Below are positions 1 to 6,474 of a stretch of 14,823 nt of DNA, one piece after another. The first letter of the stretch is position 1, and each line of letters begins with the position of its first letter. The position numbers were made by a program, and so were the translations under genes. A model generated the notes under the pieces. That model did not search any database and was not told the DNA's origin. It saw nothing but the letters and a program-made list of their open reading frames with translations. The DNA comes from Pseudomonadota bacterium (GTDB lineage: Bacteria; Pseudomonadota; Alphaproteobacteria; Rhizobiales; Rhizobiaceae). Location: assembly GCA_023435335.1 (NCBI GenBank), contig JAEYRU010000212.1, positions 1-14,823 of the forward strand. The letters are read 5' to 3'.

Positions 1-68
1 GAAAGCCGCAGGCCAAAAACTAGCACGGGGTGGCTTGAAGACCAGCGCCGAAATGGGTCAAGTTCGCT

Positions 69-986
69 TTGACGTTTACGCAAACGGAAGATTGCTTGCG
101 AGAGCTCTGGGAGGAGCCGTTGCAAAAGGTTGTTTACGAGACCGACGGGCGCATCGCGCGCATCACGCTCAACCGGCCCGACGTGATGAACGCGATCGAC
201 GACGAGATGCCGCGCGAACTTTCGGCGGCGGTCGAGCGGGCCAACGCGGATCCGGAGGTGCATGTGATCGTGCTCTCCGGCGCCGGAAAGGCGTTCTGCG
301 CAGGATACGACCTCACCTATTACGCGCAGGCGGCGGGCGGCGCGGGGCACGAAGCGACGCAGAAGATGCCGTGGGACCCGATGAAGGATTTTTCTTTCAT
401 GTGGAGAAACACCGAACACTTCATGTCGCTGTGGCGCAGCCACAAGCCGGTGATCGCCAAGGTGCAGGGTTTCGCCGTCGCCGGCGGTTCCGACATCGCA
501 CTCTGCGCCGACATGATCGTCATGGCCGCCGACGCCGAGATCGGCTACATGCCGGCGCGCGTCTGGGGATGTCCGACGACGGCGATGTGGGTCTACCGGA
601 TCGGGCCGGAGCGGGCAAAGCGCATGCTGTTCACCGGCGACCGGATCAGCGGCGCGGAGGCCGAACGCATCGGCCTCGTGCACAAGGCGGTGCCGGCGGC
701 GGAGCTGGACGCGGAGGTGGAGCGGCTGGCCGAGCGCATCGCGACGGTGCCGGTGAACCAGCTGATGATGCAGAAGCTGGTCATCAACCAGGCGATCGAG
801 GCGATGGGACTGAAGCAGACGCAGATGTTCGCGACGCTCTTCGACGGCATTACGCGCCACTCGCCGGAGGGGCTGAACTTCAAGCAGCGCGCCGAGGAGA
901 CGGGCTGGAAGCAGGCGGTGCGGGAGCGCGACCTCGGCACCTTCGACTGGACGCAGAACCGGCCGATCAACTCGGCAAAGGGATGA
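69..986 (+). CDS. Crotonase-fold (enoyl-CoA hydratase/isomerase family) protein
   Basis: A 305-residue crotonase-superfamily protein, expected to act in the cytosol on an acyl-CoA thioester. The core includes ITLNRP (32-37), the oxyanion-hole segment AFCAGYDL (75-82) and GFAVAGGSDIAL (134-145). Compared with classical hydratases, the first catalytic Glu (rat Glu144) aligns with Asp142 and the second (rat Glu164) with Pro162, so simple enoyl-CoA hydration is doubtful and the reaction is unknown. The start is uncertain. TTG at 69 keeps a plausible N-terminus but has no clear Shine-Dalgarno. An in-frame TTG at 120 has GGGAGG (109-114) five bases upstream and would remove 17 residues, leaving the fold intact. 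The thioesterase gene begins seven bases after the stop, suggesting one transcript and a shared acyl-CoA pathway. Family call is firm; substrate is not. Confidence 0.9.
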   Translation: MTFTQTEDCLRELWEEPLQKVVYETDGRIARITLNRPDVMNAIDDEMPRELSAAVERANADPEVHVIVLSGAGKAFCAGYDLTYYAQAAGGAGHEATQKMPWDPMKDFSFMWRNTEHFMSLWRSHKPVIAKVQGFAVAGGSDIALCADMIVMAADAEIGYMPARVWGCPTTAMWVYRIGPERAKRMLFTGDRISGAEAERIGLVHKAVPAAELDAEVERLAERIATVPVNQLMMQKLVINQAIEAMGLKQTQMFATLFDGITRHSPEGLNFKQRAEETGWKQAVRERDLGTFDWTQNRPINSAKG

Positions 987-993
987 CGAGGAC

Positions 994-1437
994 ATGAACC
1001 AGCGTGCGCCTATGATGGATGCCAAGCAAGTCAACGATCTGCTGAAAACGGTCTACCCGCAGCTCAACGAGGAGATGAACGCCTACGAGGCAGTGGAGAT
1101 TTTTCCGGGCGGCTGCGTGGTCCGCCTCAACGCCACGGAAAAGCACCTGCGGCCGGGCAACACGGTCTCAGGCCCGTCCCTGTTCACGCTGGCGGACATC
1201 GGAGGCTATGTATGCGTGCTGACGCATGCCGGGCCGGATGCGCTGTCGGTCACGACCAACCTCAATATCAACTTCATGCGCAAGGCCGAAGCAGGGCCGA
1301 TCGACGGCCGCTGCCGCATCCTCAAGCTGGGCAGGAGCCTGATGGTGTTCGACATCGAGATGGTGGCCGGGCCCGACCGCGCGGTCGTCGCCCACGCGAC
1401 CGGCACCTACTCGATCCCGCCCAAGCCGAGGCATTAG
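994..1437 (+). CDS. PaaI-family hotdog-fold thioesterase
   Basis: A 147-residue single-domain hotdog protein, the usual length for PaaI/YdiI-type acyl-CoA thioesterases, which hydrolyse acyl- or aroyl-CoA in the cytosol. The central helix region LRPGNTVSGPSLFTLADIGG (52-71) matches the PaaI pattern, with Asp68 in the LAD position where family members carry an acidic catalytic residue. The strand TTNLNINFMR (87-96) is also typical. The start ATG follows a GACGAGGAC purine-rich site; a second in-frame ATG lies six codons on. It sits seven bases downstream of the crotonase gene and is probably co-transcribed, which fits a pair handling one CoA ester. The substrate cannot be told from sequence. 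A short GC-rich inverted repeat (1436-1449) overlaps the stop codon but lacks a T-tract. Confidence 0.88.
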   Translation: MNQRAPMMDAKQVNDLLKTVYPQLNEEMNAYEAVEIFPGGCVVRLNATEKHLRPGNTVSGPSLFTLADIGGYVCVLTHAGPDALSVTTNLNINFMRKAEAGPIDGRCRILKLGRSLMVFDIEMVAGPDRAVVAHATGTYSIPPKPRH

Positions 1438-1457
1438 CGCGAGCGCGCTGCGGCCAG

Positions 1458-1586
1458 TCAGAAAATAGCGAATCCGGGAACGGGGGGCGCCTCCCTTTGC
1501 GCCACCAGGGTGGTCGTGGCGGCTCCCAGCACGAGCGAGATGAACAGGGCGGCGATGATGGGGAGGTGATGCATGGCGCGGACCAT
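1458..1586 (-). CDS. Possible small single-pass membrane peptide
   Basis: A putative 42-residue peptide on the minus strand. It has a short N-terminus, one hydrophobic segment (about residues 8-27, IIAALFISLVLGAATTTLVA), and a proline-containing tail ending PPVPGFAIF. I do not recognise a family. Start choice: ATG at 1586 follows a G-rich stretch that could act as a weak ribosome site. An inner ATG at 1574 gives 38 residues, and an upstream ATG at 1697 would give 79, but the extra residues look non-coding. It converges on the thioesterase gene, with only 20 bases between the stops. It could equally be a chance open frame in GC-rich DNA; the case rests on the clean membrane segment and its position in an otherwise empty region. 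Confidence 0.35.
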   Translation of the reverse strand: MVRAMHHLPIIAALFISLVLGAATTTLVAQREAPPVPGFAIF

Positions 1587-1780
1587 ATCCGCCACCCCCG
1601 TGGGCGTCGAACGCCGAAACTCCGCTATCAACGTGCAGTTGGCAACGTGATTAACAGTTTGCAAGCGATGGGAATGAAAGCGGACTAACAGGGGCATGAA
1701 GGATAGCGGTAAAATAATACCACTGTACTAATATGCTGGAATCATTAGAAGAAATATCGGATTACCCCAGCGCGAGGCAG
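1587..1780. other. Gene-free, partly AT-rich stretch upstream of rplM promoter
   Basis: I find no convincing gene here. From about 1620, and most clearly 1700-1765, the DNA is much richer in A and T than its surroundings. It contains two short imperfect dyads: GGTA/TACC (1708-1711 with 1718-1721) and CTAAT/ATTAG (1728-1732 with 1744-1748). Lying just upstream of a strong promoter, it could act as an UP element or regulator-binding site. That is inference only. Confidence 0.4.
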
Positions 1781-1809
1781 TTGACTGGCGAGCCCCCCTC
1801 CCCTATAAG
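1781..1809 (+). promoter_or_regulatory. Sigma-70 type promoter for rplM-rpsI
   Basis: A -35 hexamer TTGACT (1781-1786) and a -10 hexamer TATAAG (1804-1809) are separated by exactly 17 bases. Flanking bases (G before TTGACT, C before TATAAG) also suit the alphaproteobacterial RpoD pattern. Transcription should begin near 1815-1819, giving a leader of about 110 bases before the rplM start. This is the best promoter match I found in the window. Confidence 0.8.
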
Positions 1810-1822
1810 CACGACCGGAACC

Positions 1823-1852
1823 GCGGCCCCTTTGGGTCGCCGTTTCTTTTTT
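1823..1852 (+). promoter_or_regulatory. Terminator-like hairpin in the rplM leader (candidate attenuator)
   Basis: A 7-bp GC-rich stem, GCGGCCC (1823-1829) with GGGTCGC (1834-1840), includes one G-U pair and has a CTTT loop. A T-rich run, TTTCTTTTTT (1843-1852), follows. It begins within about ten bases of the predicted transcription start and about 80 bases before the L13 gene. This is the shape of an intrinsic terminator inside a leader, as used in attenuation. Ribosomal protein operons often autoregulate through leaders; whether this one does is inference. Confidence 0.5.
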
Positions 1853-1894
1853 GGGCGCATGCCTGGCATCCGTCCAATCCAAGCAACAAGAAAC

Positions 1895-1910
1895 GCCTTC
1901 TCCGGAAGGT
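1895..1910 (+). promoter_or_regulatory. UNCG-tetraloop hairpin just before the rplM ribosome site
   Basis: GCCTTC (1895-1900) pairs with GAAGGT (1905-1910), including one terminal G-U, around a TCCG loop of the stable UNCG class. It lies about 20 bases upstream of the L13 start and immediately precedes the purine-rich ribosome site (GGAAGAGAGA, 1918-1927). It may shape the translation start or be part of a protein-binding leader. Confidence 0.45.
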
Positions 1911-1929
1911 CACGAACGGAAGAGAGACA

Positions 1930-2394
1930 ATGAAAACCTTCTCGCAGAAGCCTGCCGAGGTGGTGAAGAAGTGGGTGCTCATCGACGGCGAAGGCCTCGT
2001 CGTCGGTCGTCTGGCGACCATCGTCGCCAACCGCCTGCGCGGCAAGCACAAGCCTACCTTCACCCCGCATGTCGATGACGGCGACAACGTCATCATCATC
2101 AACGCCGACAAGGTGAGGTTCACCGGCCGGAAGTACGAGGACAAGGTGTATTACTGGCACACCGGCCACCCGGGCGGCATCAAGGAGCGCACCGCGCGCC
2201 AGCTGCTGGAGGGACGGTTCCCGGAGCGCGTGGTCGAGAAGGCGGTTGAGCGGATGATCCCGCGCGGGCCGCTGGGGCGCCGCCAGATGAAGAATTTGCG
2301 CGTCTATGCGGGCGCCGAGCATCCGCATGAGGCGCAGCAGCCGGTCACGCTCGACGTCGCCGGTATGAACAGCAAGAACAAGAGGGCCTCGTAA
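1930..2394 (+). CDS. rplM: 50S ribosomal protein L13
   Basis: A 154-residue large-subunit protein that binds 23S rRNA early in 50S assembly. Recognisable segments are KKWVLIDGEGLVVGRLAT (13-30), the VRFTGRK region (63-69), YYWHTGHPGG (75-84) and the MIPRGPLGRRQMKNLRVYAG block (109-128). It is about twelve residues longer than the E. coli protein, as is common in alphaproteobacteria. The ATG is preceded by GGAAGAGAGA. Its TAA stop shares one base with the ATG of rpsI (TAATG), so translation is probably coupled. Transcription should come from the promoter at 1781-1809 through a structured leader. Identification is secure. Confidence 0.98.
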   Translation: MKTFSQKPAEVVKKWVLIDGEGLVVGRLATIVANRLRGKHKPTFTPHVDDGDNVIIINADKVRFTGRKYEDKVYYWHTGHPGGIKERTARQLLEGRFPERVVEKAVERMIPRGPLGRRQMKNLRVYAGAEHPHEAQQPVTLDVAGMNSKNKRAS

Positions 2395-2870
2395 TGGCTG
2401 ACCTTTCTTCCCTCGCCGATCTGGGTACGGTCGCGCAGTCCGAGCAGCCGGCGGCGCCCGCCTACGTGCAGAAGCTGGACAAGCACGGCCGCGCCTATGC
2501 CACCGGCAAGCGCAAGGACGCCATCGCCCGCGTCTGGATCAAGCCGGGCTCCGGCAAGATCGTCGTGAACGACCGCGAGTTCGCCGTCTATTTCGCCCGC
2601 CCGGTGCTGCAGATGGTGCTGCAGCAGCCGATCGTAGCGGCCAACCGCAACGGCCAGTACGATGTGATCGTCAAGGTCGCCGGCGGCGGCCTCTCCGGCC
2701 AGGCCGGCGCGGTGCGTCATGGCATCTCCAAGGCGCTCACCCATTATGAGCCCGAGCTGCGCGGCGTGCTCAAGAAGGGTGGCTTCCTGACCCGCGACAG
2801 CCGCGTGGTCGAGCGAAAGAAGTACGGCAAGGCGAAGGCCCGCCGCTCGTTCCAGTTCTCCAAGCGCTAA
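2394..2870 (+). CDS. rpsI: 30S ribosomal protein S9
   Basis: A 158-residue small-subunit protein whose C-terminal tail reaches the P-site tRNA. It has an alphaproteobacterial N-terminal extension of about 30 residues, then ATGKRKDAIARVW (36-48), the signature GGGLSGQAGAVRHGISKAL (97-115), and the basic tail ending FQFSKR (153-158), whose last Lys-Arg pair contacts tRNA. It overlaps rplM by one base and ends 25 bases before a strong terminator, so rplM-rpsI form a compact two-gene operon, the usual bacterial arrangement. Nothing looks altered. Confidence 0.98.
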   Translation: MADLSSLADLGTVAQSEQPAAPAYVQKLDKHGRAYATGKRKDAIARVWIKPGSGKIVVNDREFAVYFARPVLQMVLQQPIVAANRNGQYDVIVKVAGGGLSGQAGAVRHGISKALTHYEPELRGVLKKGGFLTRDSRVVERKKYGKAKARRSFQFSKR

Positions 2871-2895
2871 GCGCCGGGACATCTCGAACAGACGG

Positions 2896-2923
2896 AAGAG
2901 CGGGCCTTCGGGCCCGCTTTTTT
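2896..2923 (+). terminator. Intrinsic terminator of the rplM-rpsI operon
   Basis: AGCGGGCC (2899-2906) pairs perfectly with GGCCCGCT (2911-2918) around a TTCG tetraloop. The stem can extend by A-T and G-U pairs into the flanking AAG and TTT. A run of six T (2918-2923) follows. It sits 25 bases after the S9 stop. Confidence 0.95.
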
Positions 2924-2974
2924 GTTGCCTGGACGTCACATAGGACAATAGCTTCCGCCTCGAAGGAGCGCGAA

Positions 2975-3919
2975 ATGCCATCAAGGACGATCGATTACGC
3001 CTTCCTGAGCGGCCCGAGCCTCGGCGCCGCGACAGATCCGACCTATGCGGGCGCGCTGTCGTTCATGCGGCGGCGGTTCTCGAAGAAGGTGGCCGGGGCG
3101 GACGCGGTGGTGTGGGGCATCCCCTTCGACGCGGCGGTGTCGAACCGGCCGGGCGCCAGGTTCGGGCCGCAGGCGATCAGGCGGGCGTCCGCGATCTTCG
3201 ACAACGATCCGCAATATCCCTTCAACGCCGACCTGTTCGCGAAGCTGCGGGTCATCGATTACGGCGACTGCCTGCTCGACTACGGCAACCACCAGAAGAC
3301 GCCGGCGGCAATCGAGAAGGAAGCCGGCAAGCTGCTGCGGTCTGGCGCCTTCCTGCTGTCGCTGGGCGGCGACCATTTCGTCACCTGGCCGCTGCTCAAG
3401 GCGCATGCGGCGCTGCATGGCCCGCTGGCGCTGGTCCAGTTCGACGCGCATCAGGACACCTGGTTCGACGACGGCAAGCGGATCGACCACGGCTCCTTCG
3501 TGGCGCGGGCGGTGCGCGACGGCGTGATCGACGCCGAGCGGTCGATCCAGATCGGCATCCGCACGCACGCGCCGGAGGATTTCGGCATCAAGATCCTCTA
3601 CGGGCACGAGGTCGAGGAGACGAGGGCGGCCGACATCGCAAACGCGATCATCGAGCGGACGGCGGGCAGGAAGGCCTACGTCACCTTCGACATAGACTGC
3701 CTCGACCCGGCCTTCGCGCCCGGCACCGGAACGCCCGTGGCGGGCGGTCCGTCGACCGCCAAGATCCTCTCGGTGCTGCGCCAGCTCGGCCAGCTCGACA
3801 TGATAGGCGCCGACGTGGTGGAGGTTTCCCCGCCCTACGACCATGCGGACGTGACAGCCATCGCCGGCGCCACGGTCGCCATGCACTATCTCGGGCTGCT
3901 GGCGGAACGGCGACGATAA
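2975..3919 (+). CDS. speB: Agmatinase / arginase-family ureohydrolase
   Basis: A 314-residue dimanganese ureohydrolase, usual length for the family. The metal ligands are all visible: His134 in GGDH (131-134), Asp157, His159 and Asp161 in DAHQD (157-161), and Asp239 and Asp241 in DIDCLDP (239-245). The C-terminal block GADVVEVSPPYDHADVTA (278-295) is also typical. Agmatinases release urea from agmatine to give putrescine, a polyamine route in the cytosol. Other members act on guanidinobutyrate or related guanidines, so the exact substrate is not proved. The ATG has AAGGAG (2962-2967) at good spacing. It lies between the rpsI terminator and argC, so probably has its own promoter, which I could not identify with confidence. 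Confidence 0.88.
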   Translation: MPSRTIDYAFLSGPSLGAATDPTYAGALSFMRRRFSKKVAGADAVVWGIPFDAAVSNRPGARFGPQAIRRASAIFDNDPQYPFNADLFAKLRVIDYGDCLLDYGNHQKTPAAIEKEAGKLLRSGAFLLSLGGDHFVTWPLLKAHAALHGPLALVQFDAHQDTWFDDGKRIDHGSFVARAVRDGVIDAERSIQIGIRTHAPEDFGIKILYGHEVEETRAADIANAIIERTAGRKAYVTFDIDCLDPAFAPGTGTPVAGGPSTAKILSVLRQLGQLDMIGADVVEVSPPYDHADVTAIAGATVAMHYLGLLAERRR

Positions 3920-3967
3920 AGCTTCGATTCAACGACTTGCCGAACCGATTCCGATCCACGAGATAAG

Positions 3968-3985
3968 GGCCTGAAAACACAGGCC
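3968..3985 (+). promoter_or_regulatory. Perfect inverted repeat in the argC leader
   Basis: GGCCTG (3968-3973) and CAGGCC (3980-3985) form a perfect 6-bp stem around an AAAACA loop. The stem lies 17 bases before the argC start and a few bases before the likely ribosome site (CCAGGA). No T-tract follows, so it is unlikely to be a terminator. It could be an RNA hairpin near the ribosome site or a DNA operator. Confidence 0.4.
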
Positions 3986-4002
3986 GTCCAGGATACACCA
4001 AC

Positions 4003-4944
4003 ATGAAACCGAAAATCTTCATCGACGGCGAACACGGCACGACGGGGCTGCAGATCAGGCAGCGGCTCGAAAAGCGCGACGATCTCGACGTGCTCTCCAT
4101 TCCGGCCGCGGAGCGGCGCAACAATGCGTTTCGCGCCGAGCGGCTGCACGAGGCCGATATCGCGATCCTCTGCCTTCCAGACGACGGCGCGCGTGAGGCG
4201 GTCGCGATGGTGGCCGATTCCAACTCGACGCGGCTGATCGACACTTCGACCGCCAACCGGGTCAATCCCGACTGGGTGTACGGCTTCGCGGAGCTGACCG
4301 CCGGCCATGCGGAACGGATTGCCGCCGCGCGCTTCGTGGCCAATCCGGGATGCTATCCGACCGGCGCGATCGGGCTGGTGCGGCCGCTGCGCGACGCCGG
4401 CGTGCTTCCGGCGGACTATCCGGTCACGGTCAACGCGGTCTCCGGCTATACCGGCGGCGGCAAGCAGATGATCGCGCAGATGGAGGACCCGACCAACCCA
4501 GACCACATCACGGCGCCGCACTTCCTCTATGGGCTCACGCTGGCGCACAAGCACGTGCCGGAACTCATGCTGCACGGGCTGCTGGAGCGGCGGCCGATCT
4601 TCTCGCCAAGCGTCGGCCGCTATGCCCAGGGCATGATCGTCCAGGTGCCGCTGTTCCTGGCCGACCTCAACGGCGGCCCGTCGATGGGCGACCTGCATGC
4701 GGCGCTGGCTGCGCACTATGCCGGGCAGGAGGCGGTTGAGGTCGTGCCGCTCGAGGAGAGCGCGAAGCTCGCGCGCATCGACCCGACCGAGCTCAACGGC
4801 ACGAACCTGATGAAGCTCTTCGTATTCGGCACGGAGGACGGCGGCGAGGTCAACCTCGTCGCGCTGCTCGACAATCTCGGCAAGGGGGCGTCGGGCGCGG
4901 CGGTGCAGAACATGGACCTGATGCTTGGCGGCCGGGCTGCCTGA
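4003..4944 (+). CDS. argC: N-acetyl-gamma-glutamyl-phosphate reductase (short type)
   Basis: A 313-residue NADPH-dependent reductase that converts N-acetyl-glutamyl-5-phosphate to the semialdehyde, third step of arginine synthesis, in the cytosol. The N-terminus KIFIDGEHGTTGLQI (4-18) is the Rossmann nucleotide-binding turn in the form seen in the shorter ArgC class (AGPR type 2). The catalytic cysteine is Cys117 in NPGCYPTGA (114-122). Segment SGYTGGGKQM follows in the second domain. It is about 20-30 residues shorter than the long ArgC class, as expected for this subgroup. It lies 83 bases after the agmatinase gene on the same strand. No other arginine gene is in the window, as is usual where arg genes are scattered. 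Confidence 0.95.
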   Translation: MKPKIFIDGEHGTTGLQIRQRLEKRDDLDVLSIPAAERRNNAFRAERLHEADIAILCLPDDGAREAVAMVADSNSTRLIDTSTANRVNPDWVYGFAELTAGHAERIAAARFVANPGCYPTGAIGLVRPLRDAGVLPADYPVTVNAVSGYTGGGKQMIAQMEDPTNPDHITAPHFLYGLTLAHKHVPELMLHGLLERRPIFSPSVGRYAQGMIVQVPLFLADLNGGPSMGDLHAALAAHYAGQEAVEVVPLEESAKLARIDPTELNGTNLMKLFVFGTEDGGEVNLVALLDNLGKGASGAAVQNMDLMLGGRAA

Positions 4945-4987
4945 GCCTCGGCCGGCTTCGCCCTGCGGGCCGTCATCGCAACCCGGT

Positions 4988-5006
4988 CCGCCGACGAGAT
5001 CGGCGG
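4988..5006. terminator. Possible bidirectional hairpin between argC and the heme A synthase gene
   Basis: CCGCCGA (4988-4994) pairs perfectly with TCGGCGG (5000-5006) around a CGAGA loop, in the 80 bases between two convergent stops. There is no T-tract on either strand, so a terminator role is only suggested by position. Confidence 0.3.
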
Positions 5007-5024
5007 GCAGGTGCAGCGCGCGGC

Positions 5025-6113
5025 TCAAGCCGTAGAGGCCCGCTCCATCGGGTATGCCCCTTTGGTACCGCGCCAGTGCGCGGCGGCGAAGCCTAGCACA
5101 ATCATGGCAAAGCCGTGGTGCAGCAGCGCCCAGTCGAAGGGCACCACCAGCACCAGCGCGATGATGCCAAAAGCTGCCTGGACAACGACGAGGCCCAGCA
5201 GCACGGCGGCGCGACGGGCGTGCGCCGAGCCCGGTTCGGCGCGGCGAGCCGCGATCATGTGCCAGATGGCGGCGGCGAGCAGCGCGTAGGCGCCGAGCCG
5301 GTGGATGAACTGTACCGTCTTGGGGTTCTCGAAAAGGTTGATCCAGGCCGGCGTCATCGTGAACAGCTGGTCAGGCCAGATGCGGCCATCCATCAGCGGC
5401 CAGGTGTTGTAGGTCATGCCTGCGTCGAGGCCGGCAACGAGGGCACCGAGATAGATCTGGAACAGCACGAAGACCACCATCCACCCAGCGAAGCGGCGGG
5501 TCGACGACGATGCCGGCCTCTCCGCAGTTGGGGCCAGCCCGCGGGCAAGGGCTACCGCCGCTACGAAGATCAGGCAGGCCATGACGAGATGGACGGCAAG
5601 CCGGTACTGGCTGACCGAGACGCGCTCGGAAAGGCCGGACGCCACCATCCACCAGCCGATTGCGCCCTGCAGACCGCCCAAGGCGAGCAGCCCGAGCAGC
5701 TTGGGCTTGAGATGCCGCTCCAGCCGGCCGGTCACCCAGAAGAAGGCGAGCGGGATGGCGACGACGAAGCCGACGCCGCGCGCCAGAAACCGATGCGCCC
5801 ATTCCCACCAGAAAATGGTCTTGAACTCGTCGAGCGACATGCCCCGGTTGATCTGCTGGTATTGCGGGATCTGCCGGTATTTCTCGAGTTCCTCCTCCCA
5901 CTGCGCCTGGTTGAGCGGAGGGATGACACCGTGAATCGGCTTCCATTCGGTGATCGAGAGACCGGAATCGGTGAGCCGCGTGGCGCCGCCGACCAGGAAG
6001 ATCGCAAGCAGCATCGCGATCACGACGTAAAGCCACCAGCGCACCTGGGCGCGATGACGCTCCGCGCGCGCCGTCACACCGGTCGCATCGGCGATGGAGG
6101 GAGCAATCGTCAT
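5025..6113 (-). CDS. ctaA: Heme A synthase, COX15/CtaA family
   Basis: A 362-residue inner-membrane enzyme that oxidises the C8 methyl of heme O to the formyl of heme A, the cofactor of aa3-type cytochrome oxidases. It has about eight hydrophobic segments, the first at about 26-45. The conserved histidines that bind heme are visible: His107 in EWAHR, His175 in RLAVHL, His271 in QFIHRL, and His332-His333 in LLHHG. The N-terminal block GGATRLTDSGLSITEWKPI (42-60) is diagnostic of the proteobacterial/mitochondrial COX15 type. ATG at 6113 has GAGGAAG about ten bases upstream. It converges on argC and diverges from the DUF2842 gene. The oxidase subunits and heme O synthase are not in this window. 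Confidence 0.96.
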   Translation of the reverse strand: MTIAPSIADATGVTARAERHRAQVRWWLYVVIAMLLAIFLVGGATRLTDSGLSITEWKPIHGVIPPLNQAQWEEELEKYRQIPQYQQINRGMSLDEFKTIFWWEWAHRFLARGVGFVVAIPLAFFWVTGRLERHLKPKLLGLLALGGLQGAIGWWMVASGLSERVSVSQYRLAVHLVMACLIFVAAVALARGLAPTAERPASSSTRRFAGWMVVFVLFQIYLGALVAGLDAGMTYNTWPLMDGRIWPDQLFTMTPAWINLFENPKTVQFIHRLGAYALLAAAIWHMIAARRAEPGSAHARRAAVLLGLVVVQAAFGIIALVLVVPFDWALLHHGFAMIVLGFAAAHWRGTKGAYPMERASTA

Positions 6114-6254
6114 AGTCCGGCATCTTCCTCAAGGATGAGCGATAGGTGAAGCAAAGGCCGGAAGCTGGCAAGGCTTGGTCGCGCGACACGGGGTCGCGCG
6201 GGCGGAAGCGTTCAGGAGTTGCCGCAGGCAGCGGTCGAGCCTAATGAAGGCGCC

Positions 6255-6473
6255 ATGCCCGCACGGCTTCGCACATTCATCGGATCAATCCTGCTGGTGG
6301 CGCTGGTGATCACCTACGCGCTCGTCGCCTCGGCCGTTGCCGTGGCCCGGCTCGGTGAGGCGAGCGCCTGGACGCAGCTTGCCTTCTTCCTCTTTTCAGG
6401 CCTGCTCTGGGTGCTTCCGGCGATGGCGATCGTGAGCTGGATGTCGAAGTCCGCGAAATCCCGACGCCGCTAG
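6255..6473 (+). CDS. DUF2842 family small membrane protein
   Basis: A 72-residue protein with two hydrophobic segments (about 9-30 and 42-63) and a basic tail (SKSAKSRRR). It matches my recollection of the DUF2842 family, a small inner-membrane protein common next to heme A synthase genes in Rhizobiales; no function is known to me. I chose ATG 6255 because the protein then starts MPARLRTFIG and has GAAGG (6246-6250) four bases upstream. The open frame extends 12 codons further upstream without support. It diverges from the heme A synthase gene (141 bases between starts) and its stop is one base from the stop of the convergent deacetylase gene. Confidence 0.82.
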   Translation: MPARLRTFIGSILLVALVITYALVASAVAVARLGEASAWTQLAFFLFSGLLWVLPAMAIVSWMSKSAKSRRR

Positions 6474-6474
6474 T

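Noticed and set aside
1..23. Tail of an upstream gene (frame 3 reads KPQAKN then stop)
   Set aside because: Only six residues; other frames are also open at the edge, so no gene can be supported.
35..997. A 320-residue plus-strand open frame overlapping the crotonase gene
   Set aside because: Its product is an Arg/Gly/Ala-rich string with no domain, typical of a shifted frame over a GC-rich gene; the crotonase frame has clear conserved motifs.
1436..1449. GC-rich inverted repeat over the thioesterase stop as a terminator
   Set aside because: The stem is only about five pairs with a four-base loop and no T-tract.
2922..2945. Promoter for the agmatinase gene (TTGTTG ... GACAAT)
   Set aside because: The match is poor and overlaps the rpsI terminator T-run; not better than chance.
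2981..3886. A 301-residue minus-strand open frame opposite the agmatinase gene
   Set aside because: Shadow of a gene with all metal-binding motifs intact; no domain or ribosome site of its own.
3886..5028. A 380-residue minus-strand open frame opposite argC
   Set aside because: Low-complexity Arg/His-rich translation without a domain, lying over a confident argC; an antisense shadow.
6177..6200. Direct repeat GGTCGCGCG (6177-6185 and 6192-6200) upstream of the DUF2842 gene
   Set aside because: Short and GC-rich with no flanking element; could be chance in this DNA. Not called as an operator.
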